Of a stretch of DNA of 64,000 nucleotides, positions 49,110 to 59,075 are shown piece after piece; position 1 is the stretch's first letter, and each line of letters opens with the position of its first letter. The notes beneath the pieces were generated by a model. It did not search any database and had not been told where the DNA came from. It saw only the letters and a list, made by a program, of their open reading frames with translations. The DNA is taken from NCBI RefSeq assembly GCF_026262505.1, contig NC_067206.1, forward strand, positions 20,667,319 through 20,731,318. The letters are read 5' to 3'. The DNA comes from Trichomonas vaginalis G3 (lineage: Eukaryota > Parabasalia > Trichomonadida > Trichomonadidae). The position numbers and the translations under genes were made by a program.

Positions 49110-50030
49110 ATTATATAAAAATAATAACTTGCATAAATTATAAATTACTTGCATATGAAATATGATTTTTATAATTGAACAATTTTTTTACTTTAAAAGA
49201 ATGGAAGAGTGAGACAGATATTTGCATACTATAAACATCACACTCCTCAATTCCTCTGAGAAAGTTCGAGAACTTGGTTGAAATCAGATGCAATTGCGAC
49301 CGAGCTTTCTTTTTCTTTCTGCGCTTAATTTTCTTAGTGAAAAGTCATTTATAATAAACTTGTCATCTATTTTTATAAACAATGATATTTATATATTTAA
49401 GATTTAATAATAAAAATAGTTTACAAAAGCATCGTCTTTTGTCACTTTTTGTAAAATTCATTTTTGTTACGGAACACTTTTTTGAATTTAAAGTCAATAT
49501 TTGTTTTTCTTTTTACTGGAGTAAATTAATAAATTATACATTTTGATACCTTTACTACAGGAAACCAAATTTCAAAACCAAATATTTACATTTTATTTTG
49601 AAATTCGCTATAAATAAGAAAATTTCCATAGTTAAATTTGGGTATAAGTACAGTATATATTGTGCGTGGTCACTGGCCTGTCTCCAATGACCCCGCACAA
49701 TACACGTTATTTTGTAAAAGTGCCAATATTTTTAATTAACGCTGAAGATGGTGTCACTAATAACAATCCCACATCCATATTTTCGACCCAAATAAGACTT
49801 ACGAATAAACACATAATTTATTACAAACTTTTTCATACTTTTTTACTATAAATATAATGCATAAAAGGGGGTTGAGGTCACTTTTGACACTTTTCAATGT
49901 TTGAGTATTTTGTAAAAAATTTAATAAATATGATATATATAATATTATTAATATAGTTATATTTTTTAAAACCAAAATGGCTAGAAATCAAAAATAAATT
50001 GATTAAAAATAAAAAAAAGATTTTATGATT
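49110..50030. other. Remnants of MULE-type ends
   Basis: A partial alpha/delta array at 49200..49315 and a MULE-like end GTCACTTTTTGTAAAATTCA ... TACGGAAC near 49440-49475, without a matching left end. Otherwise AT-rich, no gene. Confidence 0.45.
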
Positions 50031-50035
50031 GGTAA

Positions 50036-50215
50036 TTGGAGAGTGTGAGTACTATTATACGTAATAGTATCTCACACCCTCCAATTCATCCTATGGCGCC
50101 GAAAAAATTTTCGTGAAATGCAACGACATTTCACCAAAAACTTTCGGCGCCATATAGAGAACTATAGTTTGCGAGGTACTGATTCTATCCATGTACCTTG
50201 CAGATCATTGTTCTC
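50036..50215. repeat. Stem-loop array (three hairpins)
   Basis: Arms AATTGGAGAGTGTGAG / complement; GGCGCCGAAAAAATTTT / AAACTTTCGGCGCC; and a gamma-like ACTATAGTTTGCGAGGTAC pair. Confidence 0.75.
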
Positions 50216-50219
50216 AGTC

Positions 50220-51466
50220 AAAAAGCTGTTTTCAAATCTGACACGTAAACTTTTTTTCTGCGATGTAAACCTGTCTTAATCATATAAACTTTGCATCCAA
50301 ACATCTTCTGTTCTTGGAATATCCTTTTTGAGTTTTTATGCTTCTCATCAATGTAACAGTTTGGTTATTCGAAAATTAAGAATCGGACCAGGTATTTCGG
50401 GGAAGTACCAATTTGATGAGAAACGAAACGCTGTTGAAATGAAAAAGTTCTGATATCACTTTTTTGTCAATATCTGTGATAACAGATATTGGTTGGAAAA
50501 TCTACGAAAGATCTAAAACTTTAGTTCTAACTATGTGGAACAAGTTATTTGTCATGTCAACATGATGACTTGTTGGACAAATCCAAAGTCTATAAAGGAG
50601 AATTTTTTCAATTTCTTCATTATCATCTTTGATTTTAGAAAAAATCTGTTAGATAGAAGTCGATGGCATCCTTTTATATCTTGTAACAAATCATTTCAGA
50701 TCAGTCCACTTTTCTGAAATTTGTTCACCGCAGGCAACTTTTGTTAGGAAACTGAACCAATCAATATCTGATCAGCGCATTGAAATCCAAAGGATATAAC
50801 AATAGACTTTGTTCTTCCATGAACGTGCTGTTATCAAGTGTTGAATTGGTGGAAATGTATTTGCTGTTGTAACTGGAGGCAATTGAAGGAAATCACTCCG
50901 AAGTACATTTCAACAATTATTCTATCTGAACCAAATGATTATTGAAGTTTGAATTTTATTCATATTTTTCATAGATGAGTACTCTTTAAGTTTGCTTATA
51001 TGTTTTAAATTTTAAACAATAAGTTTTATTTTTTTAAAAAAAAATTATGCAACTTTCTGGTAGAGCAATGAAAAATTGGAGATTATTTGTTTGTCATTAT
51101 TAACGACGGGTCTAGAAATATAATTGATTTTCAACTTTTTAATCAGTTCTAAAATGTGCATTAGCTACAATTCAAGGCAAGCCGTTTGCCATTTGCACCG
51201 ATAAAGGCACGGAAAATCTGTGTTTCATGCTTACTTGAGTGATAAAAATATAAGGCATATTTGGATCAAACTTGGAAATCTTCAAGCAAATGGCAAAATA
51301 TCGCGTTGGTGGCCATATGTTGAGAAAAATATTCAAAATCTTTCGAGAGTTATTTCTTATGCATCAGGTTCTTGATATACTTTGTTTGATTTTTCGTATC
51401 TTAATACATCTCTTCGTTTTTTGATATCCTTTTCAGCACGATGCTTCCGAACATATTCTGAAATTT
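50220..51466. other. AT-rich region with decayed coding scraps
   Basis: Short open stretches on both strands, none convincing. May be part of the gene whose better preserved end is at 51467..51940. Confidence 0.35.
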
Positions 51467-51940
51467 TTGAGAGCATCTTTGATTGAACTTTTATCATCAA
51501 TATTAATTTGTGAAGTTATGATGAAATTTACAGGTCCAGAGTTGATCGAATACTTGAATTATTTTCCATTTATGCAATGTAAAGAAGTATTGAAACATTA
51601 TAATAATTCAATATCTTCTAAAAAAGGTACTCCAATAAAATGTCCACGCACCATAATAGATTTTTTCTCATTAATATGTCATTACGCAGAATTTAATTCT
51701 GAAGGTTTAATCATTTGGGGATTTGTAAATATTACAGGAGTAATGCACAGCTTCACTTTTCAACAAATAATGGTTTGATGTTAATTGCAATTCAATGTTA
51801 CCAGAATCTGATCAAAACTGATCCAAGCCTTACTCAGGAAGTAAACAAGATCAATGATATAATTTCAAGTTTTTTCTCAAATATTTTATTAGGAAAGATG
51901 CCAAAAAGTCCGAAAAAATTAAAATCTGACAGCGAATTGG
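51467..51940 (+). pseudogene. Host-type protein fragment truncated by element Y
   Basis: Two overlapping frames (51467..51778 and 51715..51993) carry T. vaginalis-like helical sequence, for example MMKFTGPELIEYLNYFPFMQ and then CYQNLIKTDPSLTQEVNKIN. Coding is lost at 51941 where element Y begins. No motif recognised. Confidence 0.4.
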
Positions 51941-52105
51941 AGTTAGTATACATATCAAGGGTACGGCGGCACTGCGCGCCTCCTTACCCATGATATGTGA
52001 ATTTGACACTTTACGAAACCGTTAACGTATATTTTACAACACAAACGACAACACTAACTTAACCTTAAATATTTACAAAGCCGCCAACCACTTCACCTCA
52101 CTAAC
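51941..52105. repeat. Left terminus of virus-like element Y
   Basis: Starts AGTTAGTATACATATCAAGG and matches the X terminus (6555..6719) in inverted orientation over about 165 bp. Confidence 0.65.
51951..51997. repeat. Terminal hairpin of element Y
   Basis: Arms CATATCA-AGGGTA / TACCC-ATGATATG around GGCGGCACTGCGCGCC. The centre matches the X hairpin, while the outer arms differ with pairing preserved. Confidence 0.7.
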
Positions 52106-52147
52106 GTTTTCACAAACCACTTCACTAATGTAAAAAAATAAACGTTC

Positions 52148-52468
52148 TCACTTACAAAAGTATTGCAACTCCTCCCATTGCTGTGCTTCATATAACAGCT
52201 CATAATCTTCTGACTCACTTTCTTCTTCATATAGGTCAAAATCACTGTCATAGTTTATACCTGTAAGTTTTGACAAAGCTAATGAAACACGCTTACCGTT
52301 TGTATCATATGCTTGTATAAACTTTCCATTATGCTTGTAGTCATAAACGCTCAAACTAACTTTACCCTTTCTCCCTCGTATCTGATAGAATGTATTTTCA
52401 CGAGGAACGAAGAACAAATTCTTGAACTCATGACCGTTGTAGTTTGTTATCTCAATAGTTTTCGTCAT
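52148..52468 (-). CDS. Small conserved element protein, 106 aa (orthologue of 6206..6490)
   Basis: Intact. ATG 52468 after TTTTTATATAA. N-terminal pattern MTKTIEITNYNGHEFKNLFF matches the X protein and the C terminus of the HNH protein; acidic Tyr-rich tail follows. It is again the gene nearest the terminus. Upstream block with GTTTTCATACGTGTGAGGGT is conserved with X. Function unknown. Confidence 0.75.
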   Translation of the reverse strand: MTKTIEITNYNGHEFKNLFFVPRENTFYQIRGRKGKVSLSVYDYKHNGKFIQAYDTNGKRVSLALSKLTGINYDSDFDLYEEESESEDYELLYEAQQWEELQYFCK

Positions 52469-52556
52469 TTATATAAAAATAAAATAAAAAATAAACTTAA
52501 AAATTAATGATATCACCACCCTCACACGTATGAAAACATAGCACAAAAATAAACTT

Positions 52557-52602
52557 AGGTGAAGTGGTGAGATCTCACCTGTTTTTTCACCTCTTTTTCA
52601 CC
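52557..52602. repeat. AGATCT box, GGTGA type
   Basis: AGGTGAAGTGGTGAGATCTC then ACCTG and two TTTTTCACC copies. Homologous in position to the GTTAGA-type box 6074..6105 of X. It abuts the 3' end of the next gene. Confidence 0.8.
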
Positions 52603-52619
52603 CTGTTGAATTCATTGCT

Positions 52620-52862
52620 TTATTCCTCACTGTCGTCTGCTTTCTCCAACTCTTCTAGCTTCTTCCTAAGTTCAGCAATGTTGTCCTCATGAAGTTTAAT
52701 CTTTCTCAAAATTCCTTCTTTATCTAATGGTTGCTTTATCTTTCTAAACTGAACTCTACCATCCTTCATAGTATGAATGTAAAAACCTTCTGGAACCGCT
52801 CCTGATTTAATGTATTCTACCAAGAACTTTTGTTTCATTGCTTCAGTGACTTTAGTCGTCAT
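52620..52862 (-). CDS. Small basic/coiled-coil protein, 80 aa
   Basis: Intact ORF from ATG 52862. Residues 20-45 form a beta-type unit (GFYIHTMKDGRVQFRKIK), then a charged helix (ILRKIKLHEDNIAELRKKLE). Similar plan to the 20533..20904 protein. Possibly a small DNA-binding regulator. No family recognised. Confidence 0.55.
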   Translation of the reverse strand: MTTKVTEAMKQKFLVEYIKSGAVPEGFYIHTMKDGRVQFRKIKQPLDKEGILRKIKLHEDNIAELRKKLEELEKADDSEE

Positions 52863-53443
52863 TTTACTCTAAGGTGAAGCTAGCACAGCGATAATGGATT
52901 TCATGACTTTTTAGTATTTCATGCAATCTTAACAGATAGCCTTACAAGTACTTCCAGTGTCCCTAGCTGTCCCTCCTTTTTATATAACTCCATGACATTT
53001 ATAATCTCGCGAAACTTAACAGGTAGCATAACAGATTAAAATCAGATGAGGTTTTGAACCAAAATTTCTAAGCAACGTTGTCAAGGATTTTGAGGAACTA
53101 GGGACAGAGTGTGGCAAAGTCTAAGATTTAATTTATCTTCATCTGTTTCATCAGCTATCTCATCTAATATGCCAATATTTTATTCATAACTCGTGGCAAA
53201 CTCACTAACTTTCATTATGTTCATCTGCATGCTTCATCTGATAGAAAGTATGACTTTCATTAACTCTGTGAGATAATGAAAACTACTAGGGACAGAGACC
53301 ATGGCAAAGTTTATGACTTTCATTATTTCCAGAACTTAATGAAAACTACTAGGGACAGAGACCATGGCAAAGTTCATGATTTAATTTATTCTCTCACTAA
53401 CAACAAGTACAAACTCCAACACTAACGACAAAAATAAATGTCC
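52863..53443. other. Intergenic region with ACTAGGGACAGAG repeats
   Basis: Three to four copies of a unit containing ACTAGGGACAGAG and CATGGCAAAGT near 53096, 53285 and 53347, the latter two about 60 bp apart. No gene. Confidence 0.6.
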
Positions 53444-55051
53444 TCACTTCTTAACAAAGTAATATGTGCTTCTTACACCACCATAGCTCAAACGTTTCTT
53501 TTCAAACATCGATTGAAACTTATTTTGAGCCATCGGCTTTAGTCTCTTTTTCTTCAAATACGCCAAGAAATCTTCTTCACATCTTTTCACTTCATAGCCT
53601 TCTTTAAACTCCTCCTTGTTAAGTTCTATGAAATCCTTTATCTCATTCTTTGTTGCAATGGCTTCTTCACGAACGACATCATGAACTATTTCATCACTGT
53701 TCTCATGTATGACCTCCTCACTGTTCTCATGAACTATTTCATCACTGTTCTCATGTATGACCTCCTCACTGTTCTCATGAACTATTTCATCACTGTTCTC
53801 ATGTATGACCTCCTCACTGTTCTCATGAACTATTTCATCACTGTTCTCATGAACGACCTCCTCACTGTCTTTCATAAGCGTTTCAAAGTCTCCTTTACTC
53901 ATTACTTCAATCTCATGCTGTTCACAGTAGTACTTAAACTCACTGTATATGTCTTTGTTGTATGTTATATTGCTTCCCATGTACTCCATGAATTTTTCAA
54001 GCACTTCCTCATAATTCACTGTTTCTTTCTTTCCACGACCTTCTAATATCATACTTGCTTCATAAATATAACTTCTTGCAGAACCGTCTCGCTTTCTACT
54101 TCTCTTCACAAATTCTCTCATCTTGCCACCAAATACATTTGAACTACATGCAAAGAATTCATTCTCCTTCGCAAATTCTTTATATCTTCTGTAGCACTCT
54201 GTACAATTCCATCCGGATACAAACTTTTCATAGAACTCCTCGTAAAACACTTGGTAAGGTGTTTTGTTCATTTCGATGAGTTCTTGTTTAGCCCTGGTGA
54301 ATGGTATCTTCCTTACATCAAATTCACTTAAATCTTTCTTCATGAAGTACGTCAGTAAGTTTGAATAAAACTCTTCATTAAAGCTTTCAATGAGATTTGA
54401 GAAATATTCGTAATTTCCTTTGTATCTGCTGCTTACGTCAATGACAACAAATCTTCTGTCGTCTTTGTCAATCTTTACTGAGTTGAAGTTGTTAGATATC
54501 ATGATGATATTACAAACATTCTCTATCTTTCTTACTGGCTGACACTTCTGATTTAAGTCCAACTGAGTCTCTGTTACTATTGACTTTAGTGCGTCGTGGT
54601 TCATGACCTTAGACGTATCGCATGAGCTTAGTTCATTGCATACGATGAGCTTCATGTTCTCAATAGCAGCATTGAATCTACCAACCACATTCTCTATTGC
54701 CGTTATATTATTGTTGGCGTACTTGCTAATGAGCTCGCATAGAACATTACTAAGTACATTCTTACCAGTTCCTTGCTTTCCTATTAACAAAAGTACTGTT
54801 CCAGTCTTTCCACAAGGATTTTGAACGATGTAGGCGAACCAGTTCAAAACATACTCATAAAGCTCTTCATCCTCATTACATATGACATCGTGAACATGTT
54901 TCAAATATCCTTCAATAACGCTTTCATCTACTTCATTCAGTACTTCATACTCATATCCTCTGAAATAGCTGTAAATGTCATCTCTTTCGTCAAAGAATCT
55001 CATGCCTGACTTCATAAGATAGTTCTTGTTCTGACCCGCTTCATAAATCAT
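53444..55051 (-). CDS. D5-like SF3 helicase (helicase half), intact
   Basis: 535 residues from ATG 55051 (55063 is GTG). SF3 motifs: Walker A LLIGKQGTGKN at about 91-98, Walker B MKLIVCNELSSCD, motif C NIIMISNNFNSVKIDKDDRR. An acidic tandem repeat of EEVIHENSDEIVHENS (16 aa, plus 53677-53868) precedes a C-terminal basic domain ending YYFVKK. The frame is open upstream to about 55072, overlapping the end of the primase-like ORF, so one base may separate them from a single primase-helicase. Known role: replicative helicase of poxvirus-like and Polinton-like viruses. Confidence 0.85.
   Translation of the reverse strand: MIYEAGQNKNYLMKSGMRFFDERDDIYSYFRGYEYEVLNEVDESVIEGYLKHVHDVICNEDEELYEYVLNWFAYIVQNPCGKTGTVLLLIGKQGTGKNVLSNVLCELISKYANNNITAIENVVGRFNAAIENMKLIVCNELSSCDTSKVMNHDALKSIVTETQLDLNQKCQPVRKIENVCNIIMISNNFNSVKIDKDDRRFVVIDVSSRYKGNYEYFSNLIESFNEEFYSNLLTYFMKKDLSEFDVRKIPFTRAKQELIEMNKTPYQVFYEEFYEKFVSGWNCTECYRRYKEFAKENEFFACSSNVFGGKMREFVKRSRKRDGSARSYIYEASMILEGRGKKETVNYEEVLEKFMEYMGSNITYNKDIYSEFKYYCEQHEIEVMSKGDFETLMKDSEEVVHENSDEIVHENSEEVIHENSDEIVHENSEEVIHENSDEIVHENSEEVIHENSDEIVHDVVREEAIATKNEIKDFIELNKEEFKEGYEVKRCEEDFLAYLKKKRLKPMAQNKFQSMFEKKRLSYGGVRSTYYFVKK
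53677..53868. repeat. 48-bp tandem repeat inside the helicase gene
   Basis: Four copies of a 48-bp unit, itself two 24-bp halves, coding for acidic 16-residue repeats. The frame is kept. Such tracts vary in copy number easily. Confidence 0.9.
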
Positions 55052-55059
55052 CAGTGCGT

Positions 55060-56067
55060 TCACATCCTTTCTTCAATACGTCCTACATAAATACTCTTCA
55101 TGAGCTTATTGAATTCCTTGCTATCTACTGACACAAGTGTTGTTGTGTCTCGTATTCCATCATAATCTTTCACTAGATATGTCATACGTGCTCCGTCAAT
55201 AACAACAACACATCTTCTTAAGTCATTTATAACACTAGCTATGTCAATACCTTCTTCACTCATGTACTTATTTCTTCTCAAGTCCTTTAGTGTGAAAGTG
55301 TCTCTAAGTTCTATTTCAAACAATTCATTTACACATCCTTTGCAATACTTCTCTATAAAATATTTCTGTCGTTCTTTACTAAGTTTCTTAACAGCTCTGA
55401 AGAACCATGTGTTTTGACTCAAACATCCTTCACAACTTCTCTCATTCATTCCTAGTTCTTTCATGTCATTATCTTCAACCTCTATGGTCTCATTGACTAA
55501 GGTCAAAGGGTTCTTAGTCATTGCTGGTCTTATCTGAAACAATGTTCGTGCAACAGGTTTAACTAGTTCAGCAACGTCCTTCCTTAATATGAATAGCTGT
55601 TTCCACTCATCTTTGCTAACAGTTCTTTCATAACCACTGACAGTAATGATTTCATTTGCTGACCTTAGACACTTATGTTCTATCATTTGTATTGCTTTTG
55701 TGTAAGGCTTTCGTGAGCATAGGTTGTATATGTCATTCCTGCAATGTTCATTCATGCCAATAGTACTAAATCCTTTCTTTGCTGTTGAGTGCATAATATC
55801 CATTAGTTCCTGTGTTCGTATTGCTGTCTCATAAAATACAACAAGACCTTTGTCATCTATGACGTACTTACCGAAAACATTGCTTATATTCTTTAACCAT
55901 GAAATAACATCCTCATTCATGCTGTCAAACATGAAGTAAGGTCTTACATACTCTTCACTTATAAGATACTCCACAAAGTACTTGTTAAGCTCTATGTCCT
56001 CGTGAGCGATTTCATTAGGTTTGATATTAGTTCCTTTTGTCATTGCTGTCATGTACTTCACTCTCAT
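55060..56067 (-). CDS. Primase-like N-terminal half of the D5-type protein
   Basis: ATG 56067 (MRVKYMTAM) is the first in frame; another frame from ATG 56098 reads MKYFYAIERNYESEVHDSND and could be the true start with a frameshift near 56035. Contains VRPYFMFDSMNEDV, which may be the acidic pair of an archaeo-eukaryotic primase, and a Cys cluster CEGCLSQNTW ... KYCKGC likely to bind zinc. Ends two bases into the helicase frame (ATGTGA). In relatives primase and helicase form one protein, so a one-base indel probably splits them here. Confidence 0.6.
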   Translation of the reverse strand: MRVKYMTAMTKGTNIKPNEIAHEDIELNKYFVEYLISEEYVRPYFMFDSMNEDVISWLKNISNVFGKYVIDDKGLVVFYETAIRTQELMDIMHSTAKKGFSTIGMNEHCRNDIYNLCSRKPYTKAIQMIEHKCLRSANEIITVSGYERTVSKDEWKQLFILRKDVAELVKPVARTLFQIRPAMTKNPLTLVNETIEVEDNDMKELGMNERSCEGCLSQNTWFFRAVKKLSKERQKYFIEKYCKGCVNELFEIELRDTFTLKDLRRNKYMSEEGIDIASVINDLRRCVVVIDGARMTYLVKDYDGIRDTTTLVSVDSKEFNKLMKSIYVGRIEERM

Positions 56068-56098
56068 AGTTCCTTTCAATAGCGTAAAAGTACTTCAT

Positions 56099-56166
56099 TG
56101 TTTCATAACTGCTCTAAATTCTGTTCAAAATTCGTACAACATAACTTTTAACATTAGTGAAAGAAC
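56099..56166. promoter_or_regulatory. Divergent promoter region, primase/HNH
   Basis: About 69 bp between divergent starts at 56098 and 56167. No clear T5A motif; ACATTAGTGAAAGAAC precedes ATG 56167. Confidence 0.3.
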
Positions 56167-56871
56167 ATGAGCGAAACAACAACATCTAACATTACAGAAG
56201 AAGTCAATGACAATGCCGATGAAAACATTACAGAAGGAGCTAGTGAAAATATTGACGAGTTCAGTGAGGAAGAAGATATTGAGGACGTCAATGAGAACGT
56301 TAGTGGGGAACAAACTCAATGGGAAACATTGAGAAATCATGAAGATTATGAGATTTGTACGACATATCCTTTTACTATTCGTCGAAAGAAAAACAAACAT
56401 ATTAAGAGTGAATGCTTAAATAATCATGGTTATATTGAGCTTAGTTTAAACAACAAAACGCATTTAAAGCATAGAATTATTGCAGAACAGTGGATTGAAA
56501 ATCCAAACAATTTGAAAGAAATAGACCATATAAATCATGATAGAACGGACAACAGAATCTCAAACCTTCGTTGGTGTTCTAGATCTGAAAACAATAGAAA
56601 TAAAAGCAAGTATGGCGATATAGTTTATGAGTTCGTTGATGAAATATCTGACGAAGCTGTTGAAATAACAGATTATGGTAAGCATTCGTTTGAGTTCTAC
56701 TACTATGTTGAGAATGAGGACGCATTCTATTATTATACAGGTCTTAACTATCGAAAACTTCATATAAACTTTACAAAAACAGGTGCTGCTTATGTTTGTA
56801 TGATAGATACAGAAAACAAGAGAGTAATCTTATGCATAAACAAATTCAAACGCTTGTACGGCTTCATGTAG
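56167..56871 (+). CDS. HNH endonuclease fused to the element-specific C-terminal domain
   Basis: Intact, 234 residues. An acidic Asn/Glu-rich N terminus (1-55) is followed by a NUMOD4-like segment (WETLRNHEDYEICTTYPFTI) and an HNH core: HLKHRIIAEQWIENP, EIDHINHDRTDNRISNLRW, with CSRSENNRNK after it. Residues 165-234 (EITDYGKHSFEFYYYVENED ... CINKFKRLYGF) are the same domain as the whole of the 6206 and 52148 proteins. HNH enzymes of this type cut DNA and often act in homing. The fusion suggests the small proteins and the nuclease act on the same target. Confidence 0.8.
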   Translation: MSETTTSNITEEVNDNADENITEGASENIDEFSEEEDIEDVNENVSGEQTQWETLRNHEDYEICTTYPFTIRRKKNKHIKSECLNNHGYIELSLNNKTHLKHRIIAEQWIENPNNLKEIDHINHDRTDNRISNLRWCSRSENNRNKSKYGDIVYEFVDEISDEAVEITDYGKHSFEFYYYVENEDAFYYYTGLNYRKLHINFTKTGAAYVCMIDTENKRVILCINKFKRLYGFM

Positions 56872-57189
56872 GACAAACATTATTTTTCAACACTAACGCC
56901 AACACGTAGGACAAACATTCATGACTAACATTACTGTATAACATAAATGTTTTGTCATGACTTCTTCGTATATGTTTTGTCATGACTTCTTCGTATATGT
57001 TTTGTCATGACTTCTTCGTATATGCTTTGCCATGATTTCTTCATCGTAATGAGTGTAAATGTTTTGTCATGACTTCATCGTATATGTTTTGTCATGATTT
57101 CATCGTATATGTTTTGTCATGACTTCATCGTATATGTTTTGTCATGACTTCATCGTATATGTTTTGTCATGACTTCATCGTATATGTTT

Positions 57190-57885
57190 TGTTGCATGCT
57201 AAGTTCGGTCAACGATAGAAATTGAGTGGAAATTAATCGTCGAGGAAGTACGATTATGTAAAGTAAAAAATGTTGTGGGATTTTTAATATTATATATTAT
57301 TTTATAATAAAATTTTTTTGAGTCATTTTAAGAAGCACATATAATTTTTGAATTTAAAAATTAAAGTAGTGTCAAACGAATTTATCACTTAATTTAATAC
57401 TCAGATTTCTTAAAATTAATGAAAAAAAGGTTTTCTGAGAACTTTTGAGAATGGTTTTCAAATTCCATTATTGAAAATATATAGTATTGTATGAAATTCA
57501 AACTCTATATTTATTAAAATTCTAAATTTTTAATAAAATAACTTTTCAGAGGAATATGATTTTGAATGGTTGATTAATAAGTATAAAAATGTCTACGATT
57601 TTAAGGAGGGAATTGTTCCTTATGAGGTATACATCATAACTATATACCTCATAAGGAACAATTCCCTCTTGATATCCTGGATATTTTGGAATATATTTTT
57701 TTAATTAAAGTTCTCAAAAGTATTATCAAAAGTGATTTTTTAAAAATATCTCCAATTAATTAACTAATTAAAAGTATTATATTTTTAAAATTAAATAGTT
57801 TTTCAATTTTTTTGAAGGAATTGAGATACTTCCCACGACAATAAAATTGAGAGGTTTACATTATGACTGATCTTAGCATGCAACA
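57190..57885. mobile_element. 696-bp non-autonomous element with TGT...ACA ends
   Basis: Ends TGTTGCATGCTAAG and CTTAGCATGCAACA are perfect complements. Flanked by GTTT (57186-57189 and 57886-57889), and removing one copy restores the iteron unit. TGT...ACA ends with a 4-bp duplication recall integrase-type transposons such as Ginger. No ORF; contains the 57612 hairpin. Confidence 0.7.
57612..57668. repeat. Perfect long hairpin
   Basis: Arms GGGAATTGTTCCTTATGAGG and its exact complement with a short loop. Same style as the gamma hairpins of the MULE arrays. Confidence 0.9.
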
Positions 57886-58590
57886 GTTTTGTCATGACTT
57901 CTTCGTATATGTTTTGTCAAACATGAATGTATATGCTTTGTCAAGATTTCATCGTAATGAACGTATATGCTTTGTCATGACTTCATCGTAAATGATTTGT
58001 TATGACCTCATGGAACTTAAACGTAAATGTTTTGTCATGACTTCATCGTATATGTTTTGTCAAGACTTCTTCGTAAATGTTTTGTCATGACTTCATCGTA
58101 AATGTTTTGTCAAGATTTCATCGTAAATGTTTTGTCAAGACTTCTTCGTATATGTTTTGTCAAAACTTCTTCGTATATGTTTTGTCAAAACTTCTTCGTA
58201 TATGTTTTGTCATGACTTCATTGTAATGAGTGTAAATGATTTCATATAATTGCTTACCTCGAAAAACCGAGGGAAGAGATTCCATATGAAAATCGCAAGA
58301 ATTTGGCTCCTGGTTTGAAATATTATTATATTCATAGACTTCTTCGTATATGTTTTGTCAAACATGAACGTATATGTTTTGTCATGATTTCATCGTAAAT
58401 GTTTTGTCATGACTTCATCGTATATGCTTTGTCATGATGATTTCATCGAAACTAAACGTATATGTTTTGTCGTGATTTCATCGTATATGTTTTGTCATGA
58501 TTTTATCGTAAATGATTTGTCAAGATTTCATCGTAATGAGTGTAAATGAACCAAAAATAATGTTTACGTTCATGTTTGACAACAACACAG

Positions 58591-59075
58591 GAGGAAGGCA
58601 GTTATGAATTATTTTTGAAGAACTGAAGGTGTCACTATGTCATCATGTGCTACCAGGTTAATGAACTTCTCTGAAAAAATGAGACAACATGACATTTTGA
58701 CAACAACACAGGAGGAAGGCAGTTATGAATTATTTTTGAAGAACTGAAGGTGCTACCATGTTACCATGTGCTACCAGGTTAATGAACTTCTCTGAAAAAA
58801 TGAGACAACATGACATTTTGACAACACAGCAGGGGAAGGCAGTTATGAATTATTTTTGAAGAACTGAAGGTGTCACTACGTCATCATGTGTCACTCGGTT
58901 AATTAACTTCTCTGAAAAAGTGTGACAACATGACATTTTGACAACAACACAGGAGGAAGGCAGTTATGAATTATTTTTGAAGAACTGAAGGTGTCACTAT
59001 GTCACCATGTGCTACCAGGTTAATGAACTTCTCTGAAAAAATGAGACAACATGACATTTTGACAACAACACAGGA
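58591..59075. repeat. 121-bp tandem repeat, four copies
   Basis: Units start GAGGAAGGCAGTTATGAATT near 58591, 58712, 58832 and 58953, and contain GACAACATGACATTTTGACA, which also occurs at 16441 and (inverted) at 18455 and 26660. Confidence 0.9.

Noticed and set aside
53681-54046. Plus-strand 121-codon ORF with MNYFITVLMYDLL repeats
   Set aside because: Antisense to the acidic 48-bp repeat of the helicase gene.
56125-56400. Minus-strand 91-codon ORF opposite the HNH gene
   Set aside because: Antisense to the acidic N terminus of a clear HNH protein; hydrophobic content is a mirror effect.
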